Part shown: positions 21,791-32,100 of the stretch, piece by piece
How positions within the stretch are numbered: position 1 is the first letter of the stretch
How the letters are laid out: every line of letters starts with the position of its first letter
NCBI RefSeq assembly: GCF_901000735.1
Contig: NC_081543.1
Span: 14,659,574 to 14,723,573, forward strand
DNA: 64,000 nucleotides
Direction of reading: 5' to 3'
Source: Corylus avellana
Taxonomy: Eukaryota > Streptophyta > Magnoliopsida > Fagales > Betulaceae
The notes under the pieces: generated by a model
Databases searched by the model: none
Told to the model about the DNA's origin: nothing
What the model saw: the letters and a program-made list of their open reading frames with translations, nothing else
Program-made: the position numbers and the translations under genes

Positions 21791-23572
21791 TAGGGGTGCA
21801 AAGGCGGTTACGGTTAGCGGTTAGTGGCAATAACCGCTAACCGTAACCGCCCTAGCGGTTAGTAAATTTCACTAACCGCAACCGCTAACCGCCTAGCGGT
21901 TAACGGTTAGCGGTTAGTGGCCGGTTAGCGGTTAGTGAAATAGATAACCGCCCGCTAACCGCTTTTTTAAAATTGGGCTTTTTTTTGGGCTTTTTGGGCT
22001 TTTTTTTACCCTCATTTTTTTTTTTGTATTTTTAATATCTTCTTGGGCCCAATTGCTATAAATATTTGAATTGTCATTGGATCATATGATTAAGTGTTGA
22101 TCTTATAAACTTACAAACAAACAAAAATACTTCAATTGTAGTTATAAGTAACACATTGTTTAATCCAATGTCAATTACTTAATTTGATATTATATGAATC
22201 ACATTGTCATTGTTATTGTACATGAATAATTGATTAAGTATTGGAATTGTAATTGGATCATATAGTTAAATATTTATCTTATACATTTATATTATTCAAT
22301 ATGCATATAATATAACTATAAGCAATTATATATATATATAATTCAAAATTGTTAATTTTCTTCTTTTTTTTTCTTTCAAAAAATGGTTAAATTTCTTTTT
22401 CTAAAAAATGTTCAAAAAATACATTAATACTTCAATTGTGATTATAAGTAACACATTGTTGAATCTAATGTCAATTACTTAATTTGATATTATATAATCA
22501 TATAGTCTCATTAAATTACATCATATGATTCATATGATTAATTATTTAAATTCTTATCATATTTACTTATAATCTTTTTTCTTTGAATTGAACTTAATAT
22601 CTAATGGTAAATGGTAATGTTCAAATTCCAAAATCCTAAATTCCTAAAGTATCTAATAATGTTTTAATTAAATTGTAGACTTGTAGTTATAAGTAATATA
22701 TTGTTTAATTCAATTGAATCAATTGTGATTATCATTGTACATGAATCATATGATTAACTTGTAGACTTATGACTTATGAATTATGTCATATTATATATGT
22801 ATTATTTATTATTATATAATCATATGATTTAATAATCAAGTCATCTTGTGATATAATCATATCAATTATAGTGATAATATATAAATTACTAAAATTATAA
22901 TGATAATACATTAATACTTAAATTGTGTTTATAAGTAACACATTGGTCATTGTTTAATCCAATGTCAATTACTTAATTTGATATTATATGAATCATATCA
23001 TCATTGCATATTAATACTATGATTCACTTGAAGTCTTGAATAAAATATTTGAATTGTCATTAAATCATATGATTAAGTATTGATATTATTCATTTATATT
23101 ATCCATATGCATATGTAGACTTATATAGACTTATAACATATATAGACTTATAAGTTTATAACATACATTGGAAATAAGTCTCTAGATATTTAATTGTTGT
23201 ATTAGTATGAATTAATATACTTATGAGTTATATCATATTATATATGTATAATTTGTTATTATATAATCAAATGATTTAATGATCAATCTCATGTGATATA
23301 TAATCATATAAATTATTGTGATAATATATTAATACTCAAATTGTGATTTAATTATTTTTTAAAAAAATTATGATTTAATGATCAAGTGATTATGTTATAT
23401 GTATAAATATTTTTATAATTATAGTTATAAAAATATATTATATAAAAAGGCGGTTAGCGGTTACGGTTAGTAAACCCAATGACCGCTAACCGCTAGGCGG
23501 TTATAGCGGTTAGCGATTAATACAATTAAGCGGTTAGTAGACGGTTTTTAACCGCCCGCATTAACACCCCTA
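21791..23572. mobile_element. Internally deleted hAT copy with unmatched flanks
   Basis: The left end TAGGGGTGCAAAGGCGG and about 260 bases match the left end of the 9935-15029 element, up to CTTGGGCCCAATTGCTATAA. Sequence then jumps to AT-rich internal sequence, and from about 22360 it follows 13.8-15.0 kb almost base for base to the right end ACACCCCTA. No transposase remains. The right flank is AAACAGCC, as in the first copy, but the left flank is ATCCGGAC, so the 8-bp target duplication does not match. Confidence 0.8.
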
Positions 23573-24152
23573 AAACAGCCCCCACCAACATCCCAACCTT
23601 TAAAACCAACCAAGCCTGCAGCCCATTCAGCAATTCTCCTCCTATATTTCAACAAAGCCTTGCCCTTCAAAGTGGACTGGGCCTTACCCTTCTTAATATG
23701 CAGATGTGCCTTGGGCTAGCCCACACCTACTTTAGCTTTGCTACTCTCACCAATCTTCTCCTTGCCTTTTTGGGCTTTACCCTGAGAGACAAAAGAGCCA
23801 CTTTCTCCCTGCCTAGGCCCACTTTTCTCCACATTATTAAGTACCAGGTCAATCTTCCCCAGTCTCATGGCAATCTCCTCTTTTAGTCTACATAACATAT
23901 CCCTTACGTTTAATAGCTCGAGACTTACATCCAAATAGGCCTGCTTAGCATGAATATCAGCGACATCTCGTCCCTTCAGGCTCTCAGGATCACTGCTCGA
24001 TGCAGACAACCTCGCTAGAATTTGACTCGCCGGCTCCATTGGAAATTCTCCCGTGCTTTCACCCAGCTTTGGGTGTCACTTTCCAACGTCTACAGGACCG
24101 TGGTGGATACTCGCCGAAAACTGATGCACCGGAGCCCTTGCTGGATTGACAG
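23573..24152 (-). pseudogene. LINE ORF1 segment, copy B (duplicate of 15030-15609)
   Basis: The offset from copy A is a constant 8543 bases with no indel. At 24153 copy B continues into ORF1 (TATCTTAGGCCTTG), where copy A has the LTR element. Copy B therefore preserves the empty target site. Confidence 0.85.
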
Positions 24153-24746
24153 TATCTTAGGCCTTGTTCGTCCCTACAAAGGACTCTTTTAACCACAATG
24201 GCACCCTAACTATCGGCTCTGGATAAGAACCAAAGAACTCCTTCGCTAGATTCACTGTCAAGGCCAGCACCTCCGCATAACTCCTCATTCCCTTCCCCAC
24301 CTTGTCTTTCTTTCCCTTGTTGGCCTCACAAAGAGAACAACTAGCCAGACGCATTTTCACTATAAACTGTTCACACCCTTGTCCATATCTACCTTTTAGA
24401 ATAAGGATGTTGCCACACCTTCTCCTACCATCAAATTCCTCCACCGTCAAGAAACACCCATACCTATTCGAGCGTCTTTGTATAATTATCCGAGGATACC
24501 CAGCTCTAGATTGATCTCAAAAAACCTCAGAACTTTCCACTACCACCAACTCCTCCACAATATGCACCAACCAAGCTAACTCATCCTTCTGTAAAAAAAA
24601 TCGACCTTTGCTTCCCATTACTTCTTTCATAAATTCTCACCCCTGAAGCCCCTCCCTTAACTAACAATTCAAATACTTTGAACTCCACAGACCACCTTCT
24701 TGAACCAGCCATTCGTCAATCCTATCCACCATGGACAAGGGTGTCT
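24153..24746 (-). pseudogene. LINE ORF1 N-terminal part and LINE 5' end
   Basis: The minus strand reads MVDRIDEWLVQEGGLWSS near the 5' end, then FLQKDELAWLVHIVEELV, TVEEFDGRRRCGNILILKGR, GWGW-type RYGQGCEQFIVKM and RSYAEVLA, the conserved N-terminal (DUF4283-like) pattern of plant L1 ORF1. Several stops are present. The LINE ends at about 24746, next to an aged target-site duplication. Confidence 0.7.
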
Positions 24747-26160
24747 CGAATACTTTAAAAGATGATTTTGTTGTTAATAAAACATTATCAATTGCGGGAC
24801 AAATGTTTCATATACGTTGTTGTGCTCATATAACAAATTTGTTGGTGCACAATGGGATTAGTCAAATTGGAGATATTGTTGATGGTGCTAGGGATGATAT
24901 GAAGTACCTAGTTGTATCGGATGGGAGGTTGAGGTAGTTTGGTGAAATTGCAAAGCAGTTATAGTTGTCCTCAAATAAACTGATTATGGATGTTCCCACT
25001 AAATGAAATAGCACTTATATGATGTTGGTTGTTGCATTCGAGTTTGAAGAAGTAGTCCCTATATATGAAGATTGATATCAAAGTTTTCGTTGGATGCCAA
25101 ATGTTGAAGATTGGAGGAAAGTAAGGAATGTTTGTCACGTTTTAGAGGTTTTTAATGAAGTGACAAAGATAATATCAAGAAGTCAATATCCAACTGTAAA
25201 TTTATTTTCCTGAAGTTTGGATACTAAAATGTGTTTTGGGTAAGAAGTGTAAGGGTGAAAATGGTAATATAAGAACAATGAAACAAAAAATGAATTCGAA
25301 GTTTTAGAAGTATTGGGGGAATGCAATATGCTCATGGTTGTTGGTGCAGTTTTAGATCCAAGAACATTAGAAAGCTAAGACAAATGACAAAAGCAAATAT
25401 TTAATTGAGTTAATTAATTAAATATTTATAAAATGGTGATGTGTCAATGCATATTACACGTCATTATTTAGTAACGTGTCAATTTGACACGTTACCATTT
25501 GGTAACGTGTTAAATTGACACGTTACACTTTTGGTAACGTGTCTTTACGACACGTTACTAAATGGTAACGTGTCAATTTAACACATTACCATTTCGTAAC
25601 ATGCCAAAGAGGCAAGTTACTAAAAGATGACGTGTCATTTTAACATGTCATATTTTGGTAACGTGGTAGGTTTAACACGTCATCATTTAAAAATTGACAC
25701 TTTACTAAAGTTTTTAGTAACATATCAAAAATTGCCACGTCACCACATGTGACGTGGCAAAAATTAGTGAATAATTGCCACGTCACTAATATTATAGTTT
25801 TTTGTAGTGGATTCAAGATGAAACTTGTACAATTTTGTTTCCCCTAAAATTTATCAAGAGCCTAAAGCCACCTACAAATATTGAAGGATCCTTAGGGTTT
25901 TAGACGAGTTGTATGATGAGTATATTGAGGACCATAACTTATTTGCTAGGCTACGAAGTGAGTAAGAAAATGTTTGTGAATCTTCTTCAACTTCAAGTAC
26001 TAGTTCAAGCAGTGTTGTTTTGAAGAGTACTAATTAATGGCTATGTTTCAATCCATTTGTAAGAAGTGTTAATACATTTATGAAGCTTGACAAGCTGTTA
26101 GCTTCTCTTTTGTTGGAATTATTGAGAAGGGGTTTATCAATCCATGATTTTGCTTATTTA
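24747..26160 (+). pseudogene. Decayed hAT transposase, C-terminal half
   Basis: Continues the fossil broken off at 5124: NTLKDDFVVNKTL, MFHIRCCAHITNLLVHNGIS (catalytic-domain Cys-Cys-Ala-His), VPTK.NSTYMMLVVAFEF (usual VPTRWNSTY), VCHVLEVFNEVTKIIS and MLMVVGAVLDPR. About 450 bases of foreign sequence follow, then FPKIY-like sequence, VLDELYDEYIEDHNLFARLRSE and SSSTSSTSSSS. The dimerisation domain is not recognisable. There are many stops. Confidence 0.7.
25370..25811. mobile_element. CACTA-type fragment with TAACGTGTCA sub-terminal repeats
   Basis: More than ten direct and inverted copies of GGTAACGTGTCAATTTGACA variants fill 25440-25760. The right end reads TTTTTTGTAGTG, which is CACTACAAAAAA on the other strand, the classic CACTA terminus. 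It interrupts the hAT fossil between VLDPR and the following VQFCFP-like segment. The left terminus is not recognisable. Confidence 0.6.
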
Positions 26161-26329
26161 CACTTATTCTTGAGATGCAATAGCTTAATAGAATACTGAG
26201 ATTAGCTAGCCCTAACCTACTTGCTTGGATTGCTTGGTATTTTTCATATTGTATTATGTTTATTTATAGTTGTACTTTTTTTTTTTTTTTTTTTAGCTTA
26301 ATATTGTATTATGTTTTTTTTTTTTCTTC

Positions 26330-27540
26330 CAAGAGCGCCGCACAAGTAGGGGAAACCCTGGTTTAGGGAGGAGGGAGGCAGTTGGCCTTGCCCTCTTCGG
26401 AGCTAGCCTATTTACTTGACGTCCCTAACTCCATTACCTCCTCCCTCCCCCTTCGGCTTGTGCAGTTTTTCCTCATTCTCTTTAGCCCCTTTCTCTTTCT
26501 TGTCCCATTCTTTGGCGTTTTGCCCTTCTCCTTTTGCCGTTCTCCACCGTGCCGCCTTTTCCCCACGCTTTCAGTCTCTGCCGCGTCTTTTCTGGGTTGG
26601 GCTTGGCTTTGGATTGTTTTTGTCTTTGCTAATTCTCATCCTCCGTTCGTGTCCAATCTTACCTTTGATCCGAATCCCGTCGTCTGGTATTGGTTTGTTT
26701 TCGTTATGTTTTTTGTGGCTTTTTTTCCTTTCCTGTTTTTGCTTGTTATTTGCCCCATTTTTTTTTCTCGGCGTGTTTGTTTTTTGCTTGTTTGGCACAC
26801 TTTGTGGGTGTTGCTCATGGAGATTCACTCAAACTCTCCCTCCTGTGCTTTGAGTGCGCCGCCGATCTCCTCCGCGCCTGCTTTGCCGTCCATCGCCTGC
26901 TGTTGGGTCTTTTCACGCATCCCCCCACGATGAGCTTCCAACGCCACCTTCCGCGTAGGTTTTTGGCTAGCACACGATCGGCTTCCTTTTGGCCGCTGTC
27001 ATCCGCTTTGTGTGCTTTTCCTATTGTTTTTCCCTATATTGTTAGCTTCTTTGTTGTGTTTCAGTTTTTCCTTGTATTTGTTCTTTACTTTCTTGTTTTA
27101 TTTCCCTGTATTTGTTCTTTACTTTCTTGTTTTATTTCCCTGTACATTTTTTATTTCCTATTTTTTGCTTGTAATAAGGCTTTGTCCGCTCTTTTTGTTT
27201 TGCCCGTTTGTATCTTGATGTTTCTCTGGGATATTGGCTTTGGTCCAGACCCTCCTGGCTTTTGGGTCAATGATAATGAGTTTCGGCTTGGGGTTTTTTG
27301 CTCTCAAGGCCGAAGAATAAGCGCTACCTATATTTTGGTTTGTGTTTATTTGGTGCAGATCTGTGGTTAAACCTGTTGAATAGTCATGGGTTAACAGATG
27401 ATATGGTCGTTGATTGGACTTGATTGGTTGATTTTCGGCTATGATTTGCTTCAGAGCTTTTTGCTCTGTTTGTAAGAGCTCGTGCTTGCTATTTTTTATC
27501 AATCAATGAGTATGAAATGTTTTCCCTTAAAAAAAATAAA
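26330..27540 (+). mobile_element. Retroposon-like sequence with A-rich tail
   Basis: A GC-richer block starts AAGAGCGCCGCACAAGTAGG and ends ATCAATCAATGAGTATGAAA, TGTTTTCCCTTAAAAAAAAT, an end typical of plant LINE 3' UTRs. Frames within it are T-rich, overlapping and without recognisable domains, so I do not call a gene. A 34-bp unit is tandemly repeated at 27073-27145. No clear target-site duplication. Confidence 0.4.
27073..27145. repeat. 34-bp tandem duplication
   Basis: TGTATTTGTTCTTTACTTTC plus 14 more bases, two full copies and the start of a third. Confidence 0.85.
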
Positions 27541-27717
27541 AAAGTCATACTTTTATAAGTTGTGAAAGTTGTATTTTCAAAAGCATCAAGTTTAATGTTA
27601 GCTTGTGCAAAAGAAGATTAAGGACCACTAAAATTTGCTATCAGATTTAAATCATAAAAAAGAGTAATAAATTTTTCTATTAGATTGAATTTTAATTTGT
27701 ATATATGTTTTGGCTTT

Positions 27718-28455
27718 AGATGGATTTGATTTTTGCTTTCTTGGACCGGTTGTACTCTTGCAAGATATCCACAGGTTCTGAGGATCGTATTCAATGGTCT
27801 TCGTCTAAGAAAGGCAAGTTCGAGGTTAAGTCACTCTTCAAGGCCTTGTCCAATTTAGATCGTGAGGTGTTTCCTTGGAAGAGCATTTGGCGTACTAAGG
27901 TGCTTATGCGAGTGACTTTTTTCGGGTGGACCGCGGCCTTAGGCAAGATTTTGACTCACGACACCCTACGGAAGAGGAACCTAGTGATAGTGGAATAGTG
28001 TTGTATGTGCAAGAAGAATGGAGAGTCAGTCGACCATCTTCTTCTCCATTGCGAGACCGCGAGCATTCTTTGGCATACTATTTTTGATCGTTTTGGGTTG
28101 CATTGGGTCATGCCATGCAAGGTGAGGGGCTTGTTCGATTGCTGGTGGTCGGGAGGTCGTTCCCGAAGTGCGGTAGTGTGGAAGATGATCCCTCTGTGTC
28201 TTATGTGGTGTATTTGGAATGAAATGAATGCTAGATGCTTTGAGAACTCCACTAGAACCATAGAGGAATTGACCAATTTCTTCTTCTTTACTTTGTATTC
28301 CTGGACAGTCGCTTGGCTTGCTCCTATAGGGATCAGTTTCTCTGATTTCCTTTTTCATTTTTCTCCCTCTTAGGCGTTCTCTTTTATACTTCCCGTGTAT
28401 GTGGGTTGTGCCCCTCTGCGCTTTTTATATCATTATTACTTATCAAAAAAAAAAA
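27718..28455 (+). mobile_element. 5'-truncated LINE, 738 bp, 13-bp TSD
   Basis: Perfect direct repeat ATGTTTTGGCTTT at 27705-27717 and 28456-28468. It encodes the end of ORF2 ([36 protein letters not shown], then zinc finger [37 protein letters not shown]). One TAG lies before the finger. The tail is CCCCTCTGCGCTTTTTATATC, ATTATTACTTATC, A run. Confidence 0.93.
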
Positions 28456-28457
28456 AT

Positions 28458-28762
28458 GTTTTGGCTTTGTTTAATTGCTTGTAATAAAAAAATAAAAAAA
28501 ATAAAGAGAGAGCTCTACCTTGAGCATGTTTATTTGATAAACACATATCGAGTTCGAGCCGAGTTTGAACCCTTCGAGAAAGAATATAAGCTGCACTTTT
28601 TATATCATTATTACTTATGAAAAAAAAAAAAAAAAGTTTTGGCTTTGTTTAATTGCTTGTAATAAAAAAATAAAGAGAGAGCTCTACCTTGAGCATGTTT
28701 ATTTGATAAACACATATCGAGTTCGAGCCGAGTTTGAACCTTTCGAGAAAGAATATAAGCTG
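28458..28762. repeat. ~130-bp direct repeat around a 42-bp LINE tail
   Basis: Copy 1 is 28458-28593 and copy 2 is 28636-28762; both start GTTTTGGCTTTGTTTAATTG and end AAGAATATAAGCTG. Between them (28594-28635) lies only CACTTTTTATATCATTATTA, CTTATG and an A run, the last bases of a LINE. The copies differ mainly by 9 bases in an A-rich run. Confidence 0.9.
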
Positions 28763-29151
28763 AGGTCGAACATACGGTTTGAAAATTTAACCAAACTTGA
28801 GCCGAGCTTAAACTTATTTACAAATTTGCCAAGCCATGTTTTAACATACAAATTTTGGCTCGACTCGGCTCGGCTCAGCACGATTTTGTCCATACCATTA
28901 TCAAATATTCGACCCGAGAATAAACCCACCAGCCTCATGAAAACCCGAACCAAGAGGCATGAGCATGACAGCATTTAGCATCATCCCCTCCCCCGAAATT
29001 CCCCAAACCCCTACAACTCGTGTCAGATTCCCCTGAAACCCTGTTCGTCACGGATTTCACCATGAAAACCCCTCTGCTCACCACTCTGTCGCTCTCCCAC
29101 CCTTCTCGCTGATCCACCTCCACGCCTCAAACCCACCATTTTTTCAATCTC

Positions 29152-29159
29152 TAGGGTTT
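29152..29159 (-). promoter_or_regulatory. telo-box-like AAACCCTA in the THO2 leader
   Basis: TAGGGTTT on plus, 20 bases before the THO2 start codon. This motif is common in promoters and leaders of plant housekeeping genes. No TATA box is evident upstream. Confidence 0.35.
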
Positions 29160-29178
29160 GCAATTCTCTTATCTGTAA

Positions 29179-32100
29179 ATGTCGCTCCCTCCTGTACAGT
29201 GCATATGCGTCACAGAGGACCTTCTTCGCGAATGGAGGAACGGAAACTCTAGCTTCAAGGTCACCGACCGCGTCCCCATGCTTCGCTTCCTCTACGAGCT
29301 CTGCTGGACCATGGTTCGCCCTCTCTTCCAAGTTCTACCGCTCTACGTACATATATGTGTGTAAGTTGTATCTTCTTAGGATTTGGGATTGAGTTTTTGT
29401 ATGCGTGTGATTGCTAGGTTCGCGGCGACTTGCCGTTTCAGAAGTGCAAAGCGGCGTTGGACTCAGTGGAGTTCACGGGTAGTGTGTCGGACGAAGAGTT
29501 GGCTTCGGGTTTCGCGGATATTGTCACCCAAATGGCTCAAGATGTGAGTTTTTCGTTTTTGGATTTTTCTGTCAAAACGTAATCTTGTTTGGTTGCCGGG
29601 AAAAAGAGTGTGAATTAGGAACATGAATTTTGAAGCCACAGTAAACTTATTTGTAGGGGAGCGTAGTAATACATTGGAGGGAAACAAGCATTTGCTTTTG
29701 ATATAATTTTTCAACCACTGTATTGAATGTATATATATGGTTTAAAATTTGTTTGCTGGAGGGTTGGAATTGAGAGTGGCAATCTCTCACTTGGAATGGG
29801 TGTTTGATTCCTGCCTTTTCGACAAGGAGGTTGTGAGTTAAATCGTTGCTGGGAGTTTAAGTATTTGGACAATGAGCTTTTCCTTAATTGTGCTGTTTTA
29901 GTGTTGTGGCATTTTGGTGTTGCCTCTTCTTGCCCAATAGGTTATAGCATCATTATGTGTGATGTTGCCCTATAGTGTGGTTTTGTTTGTTTTACTAATG
30001 ACCTGATATATTATGTATTTGATGCTAGTCCATAAGTTTTTCCTTACATGTATTTATTCACTTCTTCTGCAGCTTGCAATGCCAGGAGAGTATCGTTCTC
30101 GTCTCACAAAATTGGTAAGTATAAGCAAAAAAAAAGTTTTCAGATAATTTGTTTATCACTTATGAATGCTTGTATAGTTTTCAAATTTTGAAGGCAGACA
30201 AATATTTTCAGATAATTTTCTTTCATTCGAGGTAGACAAATTTTGGATTTAGTGTTAATCGCTAATGAATGTTTGGATAGTCGGATTAGATTGGGGGAAC
30301 CTGGAGTGTTGTGCAAGTTGGATTTGGAGAAGGCGTATGATCATGTAAATTGGGAGTTCTTGCTTTATTTGTTGAAGAGATGCGGATTTGGGGAGAAATG
30401 GAGGGATTGGATAGAGCATTGTATTTCTATGGTGCGATTTTCCATTCTTGTGAATGGTTCACCGTCTTAATTTTTTATTTATTCTAGTATTTGTGGATTG
30501 AGATAGAGGGATCCATTATCGTCGCTATTGTCTGTGATGGTTATGGAGGCGTTGAGTAGAATGATGGCTGCTACAGTGGATAAGGGACTTTTGTCATGTT
30601 TTGCATGGGGTAGATGAATAATGAAGAGTTGTTTGTGTCTTATTTAATATTTGTTGATGGTACTTTGATTTTTTGCGATGCAAATTCCGAACAATACTAG
30701 GACTATAGAGGAATTAACTCATCTTTTCTTCTTTACTCTTTACTCTTGGACGGCTGCTTGGCTAGCTCCTTTAGTGATTAGTTTTTTCTGACTTCCTTTT
30801 TCATTTCTCTCCCTCTTAGGTGCTCTCTATTTATACTTCCCGTGTATATGGGTTGCGCCCCTTTGCGCTTTTTTTTATATCATTATTACTTATCAAAAAA
30901 AAAAAAAAATTCCGAACAAATTCGACATTTGCGTTATATTTTCGTATGTTTTGAGGCAGTTTCAGGATTGAGATTTAATTTAGCAAAATCAGAAATTGTT
31001 CCTGTAGGTGACGTGGGAGACTTGGAAGAACTGGTCAATATTCTTGATTGTAGAGTATCTTTGTTGCCATTGAAGTACTTGGGTTTGCCATTGGGTGCCT
31101 CTTACAAGGAAATATCTATTTGGAGTGGCATTATTGAAAAAATGGAACGTCAATTGACTGGACGAAAAAAACTTTATTTATCTAAGTGTGGTAGGTTGAC
31201 TCTAATCAAGAGTACGCTATTCAATTTACTATATATTGTCTCTTTTCCCTATTTTAGTGGGAGTGGCTAATAAGCTTGAGAGACTTACGAGGGATTTTTT
31301 ATGGGGTGGTATTAGAGATGAGTTTAAATTTAATTTAGTGATTGGGGCAAGGATTTGTTCTCTGATAAAATTAAGTGGGTTGGGAGTTGGAAATCTGATT
31401 AAGTTCAGCAGAGCCCTTTTGGGAAAGTTGTTGTGGTGGTATGCTACGGATACAGAGGCACTATAGAGATTGGTCATAGAGACTAATATGATAATATAGG
31501 GGGGGGTTGATGTTTTTTATGGTTCTATAGGCGTGTCCTCAAAACGGGGGAAAGGCAAGGCTAACGTAAAGACAATATTTTTGATGTTTTGTGAATTGCA
31601 TTTGAAGGTGTACAATATTTTTTGATATGACTCTGTTTTGGGTACTTGATATGTTGTGTCCAAGTTGTTTAAGTAATTAATAAATGTGTGCACCCTCTCT
31701 GTCCCGCAAAATAAGTTCACATGACAGATAGAGGAAGCCCACCCGAAGTGCAAGGCCCAATATCAGTCCCTCTCCCTCTGTTTATTTGCGGCCTTAGGGC
31801 TGGTTTGGCCACCCCCACAAGGCCAAAAGGAAAAAAAAGAAAGGTTGGCCGAACCACTCCCAAGGACATCGCATCGAATGTAATTAAAGCAAAAGCGAAA
31901 GGTTATTTTAGGAAAGCAAACAAAAAATATCTGTGAATTATGAGCATGGAGAATTATTTTGGAAACGACCAAAAGGGAAATGTGGGCTATTTATATGGGA
32001 TGGAGGGAGTAGTATTATTATCATTTCTGGTAGGATAGAGCTTTAACATTATGGGTATCTACTGTGTGGTAAGAGATGAACCAGAAATGAAGCCCTGTTA

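Noticed and set aside
26382..27370. Two long overlapping Phe/Leu-rich frames (183 and 226 aa)
   Set aside because: T-rich composition in several frames at once, no membrane-protein pattern with loops, and an A-tailed retroposon-like context.
31721..31936. 71-residue frame
   Set aside because: Lies within the Stowaway-like MITE and has no domain.
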